A DNA stretch of 11,137 nucleotides. Origin: Deltaproteobacteria bacterium. Lineage in GTDB: Bacteria > Myxococcota > XYA12-FULL-58-9 > JAUUZB01. Below are positions 1 through 7,122 of this stretch, piece by piece; position 1 is the first letter of the stretch, and each line of letters starts with the position of its first letter. A model generated the notes under the pieces. That model did not search any database. It was not told the origin of the DNA and saw only the letters and a program-made list of their open reading frames with translations. The DNA lies in the NCBI GenBank assembly GCA_030590185.1, contig JAUUZB010000043.1, positions 1 through 11,137 of the forward strand. Direction: 5' to 3'. The position numbers were made by a program, and so were the translations under genes.

Positions 1-1
1 C

Positions 2-1408
2 GACAAGAGCAAAGAGGCCATGCACCGCTTGATTGGTGGGATGCGCTCGACCGACCGCTTCAACGTGGTGCGTTTTGCCGGCGACACCGGCACTTTGTGG
101 GCGGAGTCGCAGCCGGCGACCCCGGCTCGGGTGGGCGAGGCGAGCCTGTTCGTGAGCGCCTTCCACGGGGCCGGCGGTACCGAGATGGCTAAGGGGATCA
201 GCGCCGCCCTGTCTAAACCTGCGGCGCGGGGCTATTTGAGGATCGCCTTTTTGCTGACCGACGGCCATGTCGACGAGCGCGAGGTGTTTGCCTCCATCAA
301 CGTGAAGCGGCGTGGTGCGCGGGTTTTTACTCTCGGGGTCGGCTCCTCGGTCAACCGCTATCTCCTGGACCGCGCCGCGTTGCTCGGGCGTGGCGAAGCC
401 TTCTACGTGCGTCAGGATGAGGACAGCCGCGAGGTGATCGACAGTTTCTTCCGGCGCGTCGACCGTCCGGCGCTCGCCAATATTCGAGTAGATTGGCAGG
501 GGTTGGCGGTGGAGGAGATCTACCCGCAGCGCATCCCAGACCTGTTCGCCGGGCAGCCCTTGCGGCTGACGGGACGCTACCAACGGGCCGGTGCAGCGAC
601 CATCGTCATTCGCGGCCAGCTCGGCTCGCGGCCCTTTGAACAACGCCTGGCGGTGACCCTGCCGGCCCAGCCGGGTCACGAGGCGTTGGCGAGCATCTGG
701 GCGCGGCAACGGATCAAAGATCTAATGTTGCAGCGGGTGACCGAGGCGTCGGCTCGCGAGCGTTGGGAGGAGGAGATCACCGCGACCGGATTGACCTTCA
801 AGCTGTTGACCAAGTGGACCAGCTTCGTGGCGGTGGAGGAGAGGGTCGTCAACCAAAACGGCGGTCCGGTCACCGTGGTGCAGCCGGTAGAGCTGCCGGA
901 GGGGATGAGCCACCAGGGCGTGTATGGGAGCGGCCTGTCTACCATGCAGAGTCTCAGCGGCGGTGGCTCGGCGGGTTATGCATTGGGCGGCATGGGCGTG
1001 TCCGGTAGCGGCATCGGCGGCGGCGGCGGCGTGGCCAGTGTCCGTGGTCGTAGCTCTGTTTCCCGCAAGGTCGCCAGAGCCGGCAGGGTCAGGCTCTCAG
1101 CACCGATGGTGATGGCCAGCATGCCGCGCAGCGCGATTCAAAAGGTGATCAACCAGAACAAGAGTCAGATTCGTTACTGCTACGAGACGGCCCTCAAGCG
1201 GGACCCGAGCCTTCAGGGCAAGATCGTGGTCAGCTTCACGATCGGCGCGGATGGCCGGGTCACCAAGGTCAGGATCAAGGAATCGACCATCAAGAACGCC
1301 GAGCTGGAGAGGAGGATCATGGCGGTGATCAAGCGCTGGCGGTTCCCCAAGCCAGCCGGCGGCGGGGTCGTGGAGGTCAACTACCCATTCCTGTTCCGGG
1401 CTCGATAG
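2..1408 (+). CDS. von Willebrand A domain protein with C-terminal AgmX/PglI (TonB-like) domain, 5'-truncated
   Basis: The reading frame is already open at the window edge (Asp-Lys-Ser-Lys-Glu-Ala before the first ATG at nt 20), so the start lies upstream. The visible N-terminus matches the inside of a vWA domain of the VIT/inter-alpha-trypsin-inhibitor type: DRFNVVRFAG follows the first helix, a GGTE motif at nt 176-184 supplies the MIDAS threonine and LLTDG at nt 251-265 the MIDAS aspartate. The first MIDAS motif (DxSxS) and any VIT domain would be just outside the window. A beta-rich middle follows, then a Gly/Ser-rich linker (nt ~925-1060), then about 90 residues matching the AgmX/PglI C-terminal domain: IxKVINQNKSQIRYCYE, then GKIVVSFTIGADGRVTKV and a final RWRFPKP. 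Family knowledge: this domain is a TonB-C-like fold common in Myxococcota envelope and gliding proteins. A metal-dependent adhesion or scaffold role in the envelope is inferred. Confidence 0.85.
   Translation, partial: DKSKEAMHRLIGGMRSTDRFNVVRFAGDTGTLWAESQPATPARVGEASLFVSAFHGAGGTEMAKGISAALSKPAARGYLRIAFLLTDGHVDEREVFASINVKRRGARVFTLGVGSSVNRYLLDRAALLGRGEAFYVRQDEDSREVIDSFFRRVDRPALANIRVDWQGLAVEEIYPQRIPDLFAGQPLRLTGRYQRAGAATIVIRGQLGSRPFEQRLAVTLPAQPGHEALASIWARQRIKDLMLQRVTEASARERWEEEITATGLTFKLLTKWTSFVAVEERVVNQNGGPVTVVQPVELPEGMSHQGVYGSGLSTMQSLSGGGSAGYALGGMGVSGSGIGGGGGVASVRGRSSVSRKVARAGRVRLSAPMVMASMPRSAIQKVINQNKSQIRYCYETALKRDPSLQGKIVVSFTIGADGRVTKVRIKESTIKNAELERRIMAVIKRWRFPKPAGGGVVEVNYPFLFRAR
925..1060 (+). 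other. Gly/Ser-rich linker between the vWA part and the AgmX/PglI domain
   Basis: This stretch codes for a low-complexity segment dominated by Gly, Ser and Ala, including GGGSAGYALGG and GSGIGGGGG. It separates the vWA-containing part from the C-terminal TonB-like domain. Such linkers usually let the last domain move or span a layer such as peptidoglycan; that role is inference here. Confidence 0.7.
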
Positions 1409-1447
1409 GGGCTGCCGGGCTGACACGTCCGGGGAATCGAGATAAGC

Positions 1448-1475
1448 TGCGCTATCACTCAATAGAGATAGCGCA
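1448..1475. promoter_or_regulatory. Perfect 9-bp inverted repeat touching the start codon of the HAD gene
   Basis: TGCGCTATC (1448-1456) and GATAGCGCA (1467-1475) are exact reverse complements separated by 10 bases. The last base of the right arm is the A of the ATG at 1475. In DNA it could be a dimeric repressor site; in mRNA it would put the leader and start codon into a 9-bp stem. No T-run follows, so it does not look like an intrinsic terminator for the preceding gene. The only Shine-Dalgarno-like bases (AGAGA, 1464-1468) lie mostly in the loop. Function is inferred. Confidence 0.5.
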
Positions 1476-3592
1476 TGCCGGTTCACTTCTCCGTCGCTCC
1501 CCTGTTTCGGGGCCACACCGCCCCCACCGACGTCGCGGTGGGCTCCGCTTCCTCGACATCGCTAGCCGGTTCAACCTCGCAGCCAGCCTGGCCCGGGGAC
1601 CGACTCGAGCTGCCAGTCACCGCACGGGACGCCGGCCTCAACCGAGATGGCAGCGCCCTGCGCCTCCACCACAAGGCAAAGCCTACCAACACCCTGACCC
1701 TGGACGAGATCGTCGTCGCCCCGGAACAACGTCGGGAGGAGCTGCTGCGGCGCTTCCGTGATCTCCTCGCCTCCAAGGCGGGGGTCAGCGAGGGGCTGGA
1801 TCCGGCGGCGGCGCGGCTCTCCATTCAGGACGGGCCGTGGCGGATCGAGGTCAGCGCCGGGGTCATTCGAGTAGTCGCGCAGCTCGACGACACCGAGCGT
1901 TACGAGCTCACCATCGACGCCACCACCCCGACCCGACCCCAGGTCACCCTCGATCCACCCTCTGCCGAGCGCGGGGCAGCGCTGGCGCTCCTGCTCGATG
2001 CCTTCGATCACCTGCTGTGCAAGCCGGTCCACCTGGCCCGACGGATCGATCCCAAGGCGAGTCAGTTATTCGAGCTGCTGCTCGGCCCCGGGGGCATCAT
2101 GAACCCCCAGGACCGCCAGCTGCTGCCGGCCGGCCAACGTTTCCGCAACCCGAAGCTGATCGCCTGGGACTTCAACGGCACGGTGGGGGACGGCCGGGGA
2201 TCCTTCCGGCCGGACCTGCGGGACGTCACCGACAACCTGAACCGCATGGGCGCCATGAGCGTCATCACCACCACCATCGATCCCCAACCGATCGAGCGGC
2301 TGCTGGCTCAGGCGAACATCCACTTCAACGCCTTCTTCGGCGGGCGCGAGGTCCGCGACTATCCGAAAAACAAGCACTACCAGGTGCTGGCCGAGGCCTA
2401 TGGTTTCGAGGCCGATGCCACGCGCGCCCGGATGGTGGTGATCGGTGACAGCAAGACCGATATCCCGAGCGACCTGCCGGGCGTGTTGTTCATCAACAAC
2501 GACGACCAAACACCGGCCGAGGTGATTCAGCTCCTCCTGCACCGGCTCGATGAGCTCGGGGACGGCGATTTCGCGCTCGGCTTGGAGCGCGCCGGGGCTG
2601 CGGATCTGATGCCGGGCGAACGCCGCACCATCGAGATGTCGCCGATCAGCTTCTCGGTCGAGCTGCGCGACGGCTCCAACGGGGACACCCCGAGCCTGGT
2701 GCCTACCCTCCACGACGTTCGGGTGCATCTCAATGACGTCGAGCTCGTGACCCTCCTCGCCACGGCGCCGGATCCGGCCGACCTCGATCAGCGCGCCCGC
2801 CACGAGCTCGGCTTCCGATTCATCGAGTGCATCCTGCCCGAGGAACGGCTGGCTGGATTGTTGCGTCAGCTCGCGGACGTCCCGGAGAAGAGGTCCTTGA
2901 TCGCCGCGGGCCAGGTTCGTCTCGAGGAGCGCCGGGCGTTGGTCCAGTCGGCGCGCGGCCTGGCGCAGCGGCTGCTGACCGAGCCGGACCAGATGCCCTT
3001 CGAGCGCCTGTTGGGACTCACCGAGGCGCTGGCCGAGGTTGGTGACAGCGAGGTATCCGACCAACTCGCCGAGCTCGTCGATCACTTCCCGCAACTCAAC
3101 CGCGCGGCCGCGGCCACGGCACGGGCTGAGCTCGTCGATGATCGGGCGACCCTCACCGCACTCCTGGCCCGAGCTCGGATCATTACGCCTGCGTCGGGGC
3201 GGCCGGGTGCTGGCGACCCGAGTATCGGCGCCACCACCGAGGCGGAGTACTTTGGCAGGGACGCCCGGGCGCTAGTCAAACTGTTGACCCGCGCCGCCGC
3301 GTCACCGCTCTCTTCATCCGACAAGGCTCGCGGGCGGTTGTTGGCCGCCATGGATGAGTTCCTCGAGAAGCCCTTCCCTGGATTGGACGATCTGTTCGTC
3401 GAGATGGAGCAACAGCTCGACGCCTCCTTCGCCGAAGCGGAGGCCTCGCTCGATGAGTTGTTCACCGAGCGTGGGGCCCGCGCGGTTGAGCTCGCTGAAC
3501 CCGCGACCGAGGCGATCCGCTTGGCCTCGATCAAGGAGCGGCGGTGGACCGAGGTGAAGGTGGCTTGGGATGGGCTGGTGGCGGCGACCTGA
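1475..3592 (+). CDS. Large protein with a central HAD-superfamily hydrolase domain
   Basis: The 705-residue product carries a full set of HAD motifs in its middle third. Motif I is DFNGTV, with the nucleophile aspartate at residue 232 and Asn in place of the usual second Asp, as in several phosphoglycolate-phosphatase-like HADs. Motif II is TTT at about 265-267, the motif III lysine is in YPKNKH (298 or 300), and motif IV is GDSKTD with Asp325 and Asp329. Residues 1-210 and 370-705 match no family I recognise. The N-terminal part has alternating strands and a helix; the C-terminal part is helical and rich in Leu, Ala, Glu and Arg, with possible coiled-coil stretches. No signal peptide or membrane segment is visible, so it is probably cytoplasmic. 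The next ATG in frame is at residue ~209, so 1475 is the only sensible ATG despite a weak ribosome binding site. Phosphatase activity is predicted from the motifs; the substrate is unknown. Confidence 0.8.
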   Translation: MPVHFSVAPLFRGHTAPTDVAVGSASSTSLAGSTSQPAWPGDRLELPVTARDAGLNRDGSALRLHHKAKPTNTLTLDEIVVAPEQRREELLRRFRDLLASKAGVSEGLDPAAARLSIQDGPWRIEVSAGVIRVVAQLDDTERYELTIDATTPTRPQVTLDPPSAERGAALALLLDAFDHLLCKPVHLARRIDPKASQLFELLLGPGGIMNPQDRQLLPAGQRFRNPKLIAWDFNGTVGDGRGSFRPDLRDVTDNLNRMGAMSVITTTIDPQPIERLLAQANIHFNAFFGGREVRDYPKNKHYQVLAEAYGFEADATRARMVVIGDSKTDIPSDLPGVLFINNDDQTPAEVIQLLLHRLDELGDGDFALGLERAGAADLMPGERRTIEMSPISFSVELRDGSNGDTPSLVPTLHDVRVHLNDVELVTLLATAPDPADLDQRARHELGFRFIECILPEERLAGLLRQLADVPEKRSLIAAGQVRLEERRALVQSARGLAQRLLTEPDQMPFERLLGLTEALAEVGDSEVSDQLAELVDHFPQLNRAAAATARAELVDDRATLTALLARARIITPASGRPGAGDPSIGATTEAEYFGRDARALVKLLTRAAASPLSSSDKARGRLLAAMDEFLEKPFPGLDDLFVEMEQQLDASFAEAEASLDELFTERGARAVELAEPATEAIRLASIKERRWTEVKVAWDGLVAAT

Positions 3593-3689
3593 CTTGGTCC
3601 TCGTTTGAACAGGTTGGCCTGGTAGTACCCAAGGCGGCATCCGTGCGCCGAACTTGTGAGACCGCTTGGTGCGGCATACCTTAGCCGCG
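3593..3689 (+). other. Short gap between the HAD and TPR-protease genes
   Basis: About 97 bases between the HAD stop codon and the preferred ATG of the next gene. I found no convincing promoter: a TTGAAC at 3605-3610 has only a 12-base spacer to TAGTAC. No terminator hairpin with a T-run is present. If translation begins at the TTG at 3666 instead, GTGAG at 3656-3660 could be its ribosome binding site. Confidence 0.4.
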
Positions 3690-4628
3690 ATGGCCTCCCG
3701 CTGGTTGTTTCTGCTGACCCTCACCGGACTCGTGGCCATGGTGTCGGTCGGCGGCTATCTTGGTTTCCAGTCCTATCGTGCGTCCCACCCGGGCGTCGTG
3801 GATGTTCAGGCGGCTTGGCTGGCGGTGCGGACCGATCCCCGCGACGCGGTGCGCTGGGCTACCCTCGCTGACGCACAGGCTGCCCTCGACCAGGAGCAGG
3901 CCGCGGAGCGATCGTATCTCACCGCGGTGCGTCTCGGCAGTGACGATCCGACCGTGTACGGCCGGCTCGGGTTCTTGCTCTACGGTCACGGGCGCGACCA
4001 GGAGGCGTTGTCCGCCCTGCGTCAAGCCCAGGATCTGGGTGCCGAGCTGCCGTTGTTGGCTCGCACCGTGGCTGAACTCGAGTCGCGCTTGGCCCCGCCG
4101 GATCCGCCGCCGGAACCCGAGCCTGTGCCGGAGGCAGTGGCCGAGGATGAGGAAGAACAGGAAGAACAGGAAGATCAGGAAGAACAGGAAGAACAATACC
4201 CAGACGAGGAGGTCAACCAGCAGGAACCTCCCAGCCCGGGCCTGTGCACCGTGGCCGCGCCCCGCTTCGGCAGGATGGGGCCATTCGTGGTGACCACCTA
4301 CCTCGATGGCTTCGAGGTCCCGTTGGTGGTCGACACCGGCGCGAGCCTCACCACCTTAGAGTACGAGGTCGTGGAGGAGCTCGGGGTGGATATCGACGAA
4401 GAGCGGGTCATCCACGCCATCACCGCCACCGGCCCTGCGGTCTTCCCCACGGCCAGGCTTTCGGTCGTGGAGATCGCGGGCCATCGGCTCGAGGGGCTCA
4501 TGGTGGCGGTCTGCGAGGGGTGCGGTGGGCGCGGGGCAGGCGGCCTGTTGGGGCTCGACGTTCAGGCTGAGCTCGGGGTGGAGCTCGACGTGCGACGGGG
4601 CGAATTGCGGTTCGTGGACTGTGAGTAG
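3690..4628 (+). CDS. Membrane-anchored TPR protein with retropepsin-like aspartic protease domain
   Basis: The 312-residue product starts MASRWLFLL and has one hydrophobic segment (about 5-27) that fits a signal anchor or uncleaved signal peptide. Residues ~40-130 form two or more TPR-like helix pairs. A Pro/Glu-rich hinge (135-150) and an acidic Glu-Glu-Gln run (153-170) follow. Residues ~187-312 match a clan-AA single-lobe aspartic protease: VVDTGASLTTL with catalytic Asp215-Thr-Gly, a middle region with the expected hydrophobic pattern, and GLLGLD at 285-290. Retropepsin-type enzymes of this size act as dimers; TPRs usually bind protein partners. A periplasmic, membrane-tethered protease or peptide-binding protein is the likely role. 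Cys186, 275, 278 and 311 could form disulfides outside the cytoplasm. The frame is open from an alternative TTG at 3666 (8 more residues); I prefer ATG 3690 because the signal anchor then starts at once, though its ribosome binding site is weak. Confidence 0.82.
   Translation: MASRWLFLLTLTGLVAMVSVGGYLGFQSYRASHPGVVDVQAAWLAVRTDPRDAVRWATLADAQAALDQEQAAERSYLTAVRLGSDDPTVYGRLGFLLYGHGRDQEALSALRQAQDLGAELPLLARTVAELESRLAPPDPPPEPEPVPEAVAEDEEEQEEQEDQEEQEEQYPDEEVNQQEPPSPGLCTVAAPRFGRMGPFVVTTYLDGFEVPLVVDTGASLTTLEYEVVEELGVDIDEERVIHAITATGPAVFPTARLSVVEIAGHRLEGLMVAVCEGCGGRGAGGLLGLDVQAELGVELDVRRGELRFVDCE
4151..4195 (+). repeat. Five 9-bp tandem repeats coding for Glu-Glu-Gln units
   Basis: GGAAGAACA occurs five times head to tail; the third copy carries one base change (GGAAGATCA), turning Glu-Glu-Gln into Glu-Asp-Gln. 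The purine-rich, A-rich run stands out in GC-rich DNA. Because the unit is 9 bp, gain or loss of copies keeps the frame and only changes the length of the acidic linker ahead of the protease domain. Confidence 0.9.
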
Positions 4629-4667
4629 GGTGTTACCTCTCCCACCCTCGTGCCAATATGTAAGGTG

Positions 4668-7073
4668 ATGAAACACAGCTTGGCACTTCGATGCACCGTT
4701 GGGCTCGGTTTGGTGATGGCATTGAGTCTCCCCGCTGGGTTGACCTCTGCCGCGGCCTTTCCCGCTGATGACGGCCTTTGGATCCCGTTGACCCAAGGCG
4801 GAATCACCCTGGGTGATCCAGCCACCGACGGCGCCAACAACGGCCGGGAGATCGTCGGGGACGACACCCACCCCGCCATCTACACCTACTCGGACAGCAC
4901 CGACTTCTTCGTTCGCCTGCGCATCGACGAGACCCCGGTTCAGGGGGCCGACACCAACGACCTCAAGCCGTACGGTTGGGGTGTGCTGATCATCCTGCCG
5001 GACCGACTCGACAACGTCGACGCCAGCGGCACGATCATCGACTACGAGTATTCTCTGATCGTCAACGGCATCACCGACACCATCGATCTGTACCAGAACA
5101 CCACCAAGACGGGGCTCGGGGATCCGAGCGATCTGGCCGAGACCTTGGAGATCGATCCTCCCTACGACTGGGATACCACCGAGCCGGGTGGCAACGGGCG
5201 GGTGCTCCTGGCCGACTCCGCCTTTGCGGGCACCGATGACTACTTTCTGGATTTCTCGATTCCGCTCGTGGCCATGGAGGGGGCGGGGGTGACCGCCGAC
5301 ACCGAGATGATCCTGGTGGGAGGCACCTCCAACAACGGACGTTCCATCTCCCTCGACATCGCGGGCAGCGATCAGTCGCCCGGGCCGGGGATCCTCGACG
5401 CCGCCGCATCGGATCCGGTCTACGGCGACGGCACGCCGGTGGTGCTCGAGGACAGCGACGGCGATGGGATCAACGATGACGTCGAGATCGAGATGGGGAC
5501 CGATCCCGGCATCGCGGACACCGACGGCGACGGCGTGCCGGATGGTGCTGAGGACTCCGACGGGGATGGCATCACAAACCTGGAGGAGACCAACGGCGGC
5601 ACGGCGATGGTCGACACGGACGGCGACGGTACACCGGACGTCTTCGATGACGACAGCGACGGTGACGGGGTGTTGGACGCCACCGAGGGCACGGTGGACA
5701 CGGACGGCGACGGCCTCGCCGACTACGTCGACCCGGACGATGACAACGATGGCATCCTGACCCGCGTCGAGGCAACGCCCGTCGACCCGGACGTGGGTGA
5801 AGAATCGGACGGCCTGCTCCACGGTGACGATGTGGACGGGGATGGGGTTCCCAATTACCTCGACACGGACTCCGATAACGACGGGATCAGCGACGACATC
5901 GAGGGCCGCGAGGATACCGACGGCGATGGCATCCCAAACTACTTCGATACGGATTCCGACAACGATGGGATAGATGATGTCGTCGAAGGGGAGACCGACA
6001 CGGACAATGACGGCATCCCGGACTATCTCGACCCAACCTCTGACCTGACCGACGGCGACAACGACGGCATCACGGATGGGTTCGATAACTGTCCAGAGGT
6101 GATGAACGAGGCCCAGGCGGACGAGGACAACGACGGTCTCGGCGACATCTGTGACAGTGATGTCGACGGTGACGGCCTCGATGACGATCTCATCGCGGGT
6201 GGCGCAGGTATTCCGATCAACTGCTCCGCCGCTGGTCAACCGGCCCTGGCCTGGCTAGCGCTCCTCGGCGCCTGTGTCTGGCTGCGTCGCCGACGCGGAT
6301 CAAACCCCGAGCAACGTAGCGCTGGACCCGGTCCGATCCCCGCGCAGGCGGTCGAGCACGGCCGAGACGATGATCACGTCGAGCAGGCTGCGGCTCAACC
6401 ACCACAGACCGCCGTCGAGGAGCCCGGTCGCCTGGATGCCGGACAGGGAGATCCCGGTCGCGCACAACAGGCCAAAGCTCAGCGCGTCCACGGTCAGCTC
6501 GGCGTAGAACAGCCACCAGGTGAGGGTGGCTCCGGGGTTGGCTCCAACGAACAGATCTGGATACTGCGCGCTCAGCAACATGGCCAGCGGCAGCAACCCG
6601 GTGGAGAGATAGATCCAGACGCCGAGGCGCCGGGCGGTCGGCTGGCGCATGCTCTCGAAGCGGCGCGTCGCGATGTCGATCAGGCCCCGCACCGACGCGC
6701 CTCCGACCAGCGCGGTGATCAGCACGTAGAGGATCCCGTACACCACCAGGGCGGCGAAGCTCTCGGCCACCAACGAGCCCAGCGAGGTGACCACCAACAA
6801 CAACCCCGGCCAAAGCGTCAGCAACAGCGCGGTGGCCGACTCCCGCCGGGCGGTGATCACCCCGAACAACAGGCCCCAGGCAAAGTAGAGCCCGGTGAAT
6901 CCCCAGGCGCCGGCTCGGCCGGCCGCCGCGGCGATGGCGTCGAAGTGAAAGGTGATCGGCACGAGGTAGAGCGCCAACAGGATCACCAGAGCCCAGAGAC
7001 TGCGAAACAACCTCACGCGTTAGCCCTTCCCTTGGCGCTGGAACCCGCGAACCCAGCCTGTCCTGTGTCCTGA
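4668..7073 (+). CDS. Exported TSP3-like calcium-repeat protein with MYXO-CTERM-like tail; frame runs on past the natural C-terminus
   Basis: Translation from ATG 4668 gives MKHSLALR followed by a hydrophobic core and an Ala-rich cleavage zone ending near AAAFPADDG, a clear signal peptide. Residues ~28-260 form a beta-rich domain with no family I recognise. Residues ~262-507 are Asp-rich repeats of the form DxDGDGxxD, like thrombospondin type 3 calcium-binding repeats, with a typical closing unit [18 protein letters not shown]. The C-terminal core is Cys519-Ser-Ala-Ala-Gly, a hydrophobic helix and Arg540-543, matching the MYXO-CTERM sorting pattern that should end the protein near nt 6296. No stop follows: the frame continues to TGA at 7071-7073 (801 residues), entirely antisense to the membrane-protein gene. 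The extra ~258 residues, rich in Gln, His, Pro and Gly, look like an antisense translation, so the real product is probably about 543-545 residues with a lost or misread stop. A GTG at 4650 is possible but would put six residues ahead of the signal peptide. Confidence 0.75.
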   Translation: MKHSLALRCTVGLGLVMALSLPAGLTSAAAFPADDGLWIPLTQGGITLGDPATDGANNGREIVGDDTHPAIYTYSDSTDFFVRLRIDETPVQGADTNDLKPYGWGVLIILPDRLDNVDASGTIIDYEYSLIVNGITDTIDLYQNTTKTGLGDPSDLAETLEIDPPYDWDTTEPGGNGRVLLADSAFAGTDDYFLDFSIPLVAMEGAGVTADTEMILVGGTSNNGRSISLDIAGSDQSPGPGILDAAASDPVYGDGTPVVLEDSDGDGINDDVEIEMGTDPGIADTDGDGVPDGAEDSDGDGITNLEETNGGTAMVDTDGDGTPDVFDDDSDGDGVLDATEGTVDTDGDGLADYVDPDDDNDGILTRVEATPVDPDVGEESDGLLHGDDVDGDGVPNYLDTDSDNDGISDDIEGREDTDGDGIPNYFDTDSDNDGIDDVVEGETDTDNDGIPDYLDPTSDLTDGDNDGITDGFDNCPEVMNEAQADEDNDGLGDICDSDVDGDGLDDDLIAGGAGIPINCSAAGQPALAWLALLGACVWLRRRRGSNPEQRSAGPGPIPAQAVEHGRDDDHVEQAAAQPPQTAVEEPGRLDAGQGDPGRAQQAKAQRVHGQLGVEQPPGEGGSGVGSNEQIWILRAQQHGQRQQPGGEIDPDAEAPGGRLAHALEAARRDVDQAPHRRASDQRGDQHVEDPVHHQGGEALGHQRAQRGDHQQQPRPKRQQQRGGRLPPGGDHPEQQAPGKVEPGESPGAGSAGRRGDGVEVKGDRHEVERQQDHQSPETAKQPHALALPLALEPANPACPVS
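5449..6190 (+). repeat. Asp-rich calcium-binding repeat array (TSP3-like)
   Basis: The DNA repeats variants of GACGGCGACGG and GACACGGAC, coding for about a dozen or more overlapping DxDxDG units. Spacing is irregular, between 12 and 40 residues. In this family each unit coordinates Ca2+ through the Asp side chains, giving a stiff extracellular stalk. This is a protein-level repeat and not a DNA element. Confidence 0.85.
6222..6296 (+). other. MYXO-CTERM-like C-terminal sorting signal
   Basis: The codons spell Cys-Ser-Ala-Ala-Gly, then a hydrophobic stretch ([14 protein letters not shown]) and four Arg. Family knowledge: MYXO-CTERM tails have a Cys near the start, a transmembrane helix and a basic end, and are found on exported Myxococcota proteins processed for surface display. 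Here Arg-Arg-Arg-Arg ends at nt 6296, where a stop codon is expected but GGA is found. Confidence 0.7.
6300..7016 (-). CDS. Polytopic membrane protein of unknown function
   Basis: The 238-residue product is strongly hydrophobic, with about six or seven predicted membrane helices at roughly 6-24, 36-55, 63-80, 86-104, 131-150, 168-188 and perhaps 205-222. Basic residues follow several of them, such as ARR at 56-58 and RRFESMRQ at 118-125. Translation starts at GTG 7016, supported by GGAAGGG (7024-7030) seven bases upstream; its TGA stop is at 6300-6302. I do not recognise the family. It follows the carboxylase genes after 106 bases, so it may be cotranscribed. It is too short, with too few helices, to be the beta subunit of a sodium-pumping decarboxylase (OadB/GcdB, about 400 residues or more). 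The whole gene lies antisense and codon-in-register to the + strand run-on frame; the hydrophobic pattern and good ribosome binding site make this strand the real one. Confidence 0.8.
   Translation of the reverse strand: MRLFRSLWALVILLALYLVPITFHFDAIAAAAGRAGAWGFTGLYFAWGLLFGVITARRESATALLLTLWPGLLLVVTSLGSLVAESFAALVVYGILYVLITALVGGASVRGLIDIATRRFESMRQPTARRLGVWIYLSTGLLPLAMLLSAQYPDLFVGANPGATLTWWLFYAELTVDALSFGLLCATGISLSGIQATGLLDGGLWWLSRSLLDVIIVSAVLDRLRGDRTGSSATLLGV
7024..7030 (-). promoter_or_regulatory. Ribosome binding site of the membrane-protein gene
   Basis: On the - strand the sequence reads GGAAGGG, seven bases before the GTG at 7016-7014. It decides the GTG start, since no ATG lies near the beginning of the hydrophobic N-terminus. 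Confidence 0.65.
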
Positions 7074-7094
7074 GCCCGTCGAAGGGTCGAAGGG
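7065..7094. repeat. Short dispersed-type repeat (CCTGAGCCCGTCGAAGGG) with an 8-bp tandem duplication
   Basis: The core reads GTCCTGAGCCCGTCGAAGGG and is followed by a second GTCGAAGG (7078-7085 and 7086-7093 are identical). Motifs of the form CCTGAGC..GTCGAAGGG are a well-known kind of short noncoding repeat scattered through many bacterial genomes; that this copy belongs to such a family here is inferred from resemblance. The TGA ending the + strand run-on frame (7071-7073) lies inside it. Confidence 0.45.
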
Positions 7095-7122
7095 CCCGGA
7101 TGCAGACGCCGTGGTCCCACGT

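Larger units (their letters stand above)
7017..7122. other. Gap between the carrier-protein and membrane-protein genes
   Basis: This 106-base stretch holds the ribosome binding site of the membrane-protein gene at its left end and a short dispersed-type repeat in its middle. I see no strong terminator with a T-run for the carboxylase genes, so read-through into the membrane-protein gene is possible. Confidence 0.5.

Noticed and set aside
2066..3094. A 342-residue open frame on the - strand
   Set aside because: It is antisense to the HAD gene, which carries all four catalytic motifs; the - strand translation has none.
4630..4667. Possible promoter ahead of the calcium-repeat gene (TTACCT with TATGTA 18 bases on)
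   Set aside because: Both boxes match the consensus poorly and the second ends only five bases before the ATG, leaving no leader.
5449..6190. Possible CRISPR or satellite DNA
   Set aside because: Repeat spacing is irregular, the copies differ at wobble positions and all units stay in frame as Asp-rich protein repeats.
4356..6239. A 627-residue open frame on the - strand
   Set aside because: It is the codon-in-register antisense of the Asp-rich repeat gene; Asp codons GAC and GAT read as Val and Ile on the other strand, giving a Val/Ile-rich artefact. The + strand has the signal peptide and recognisable repeats.
6300..7016. Membrane protein as OadB/GcdB-type sodium-pump subunit
   Set aside because: It is 238 residues with six or seven helices, far smaller than those subunits, and I see none of their conserved motifs; the adjacent biotin carboxylase also fits an ATP-driven carboxylase.
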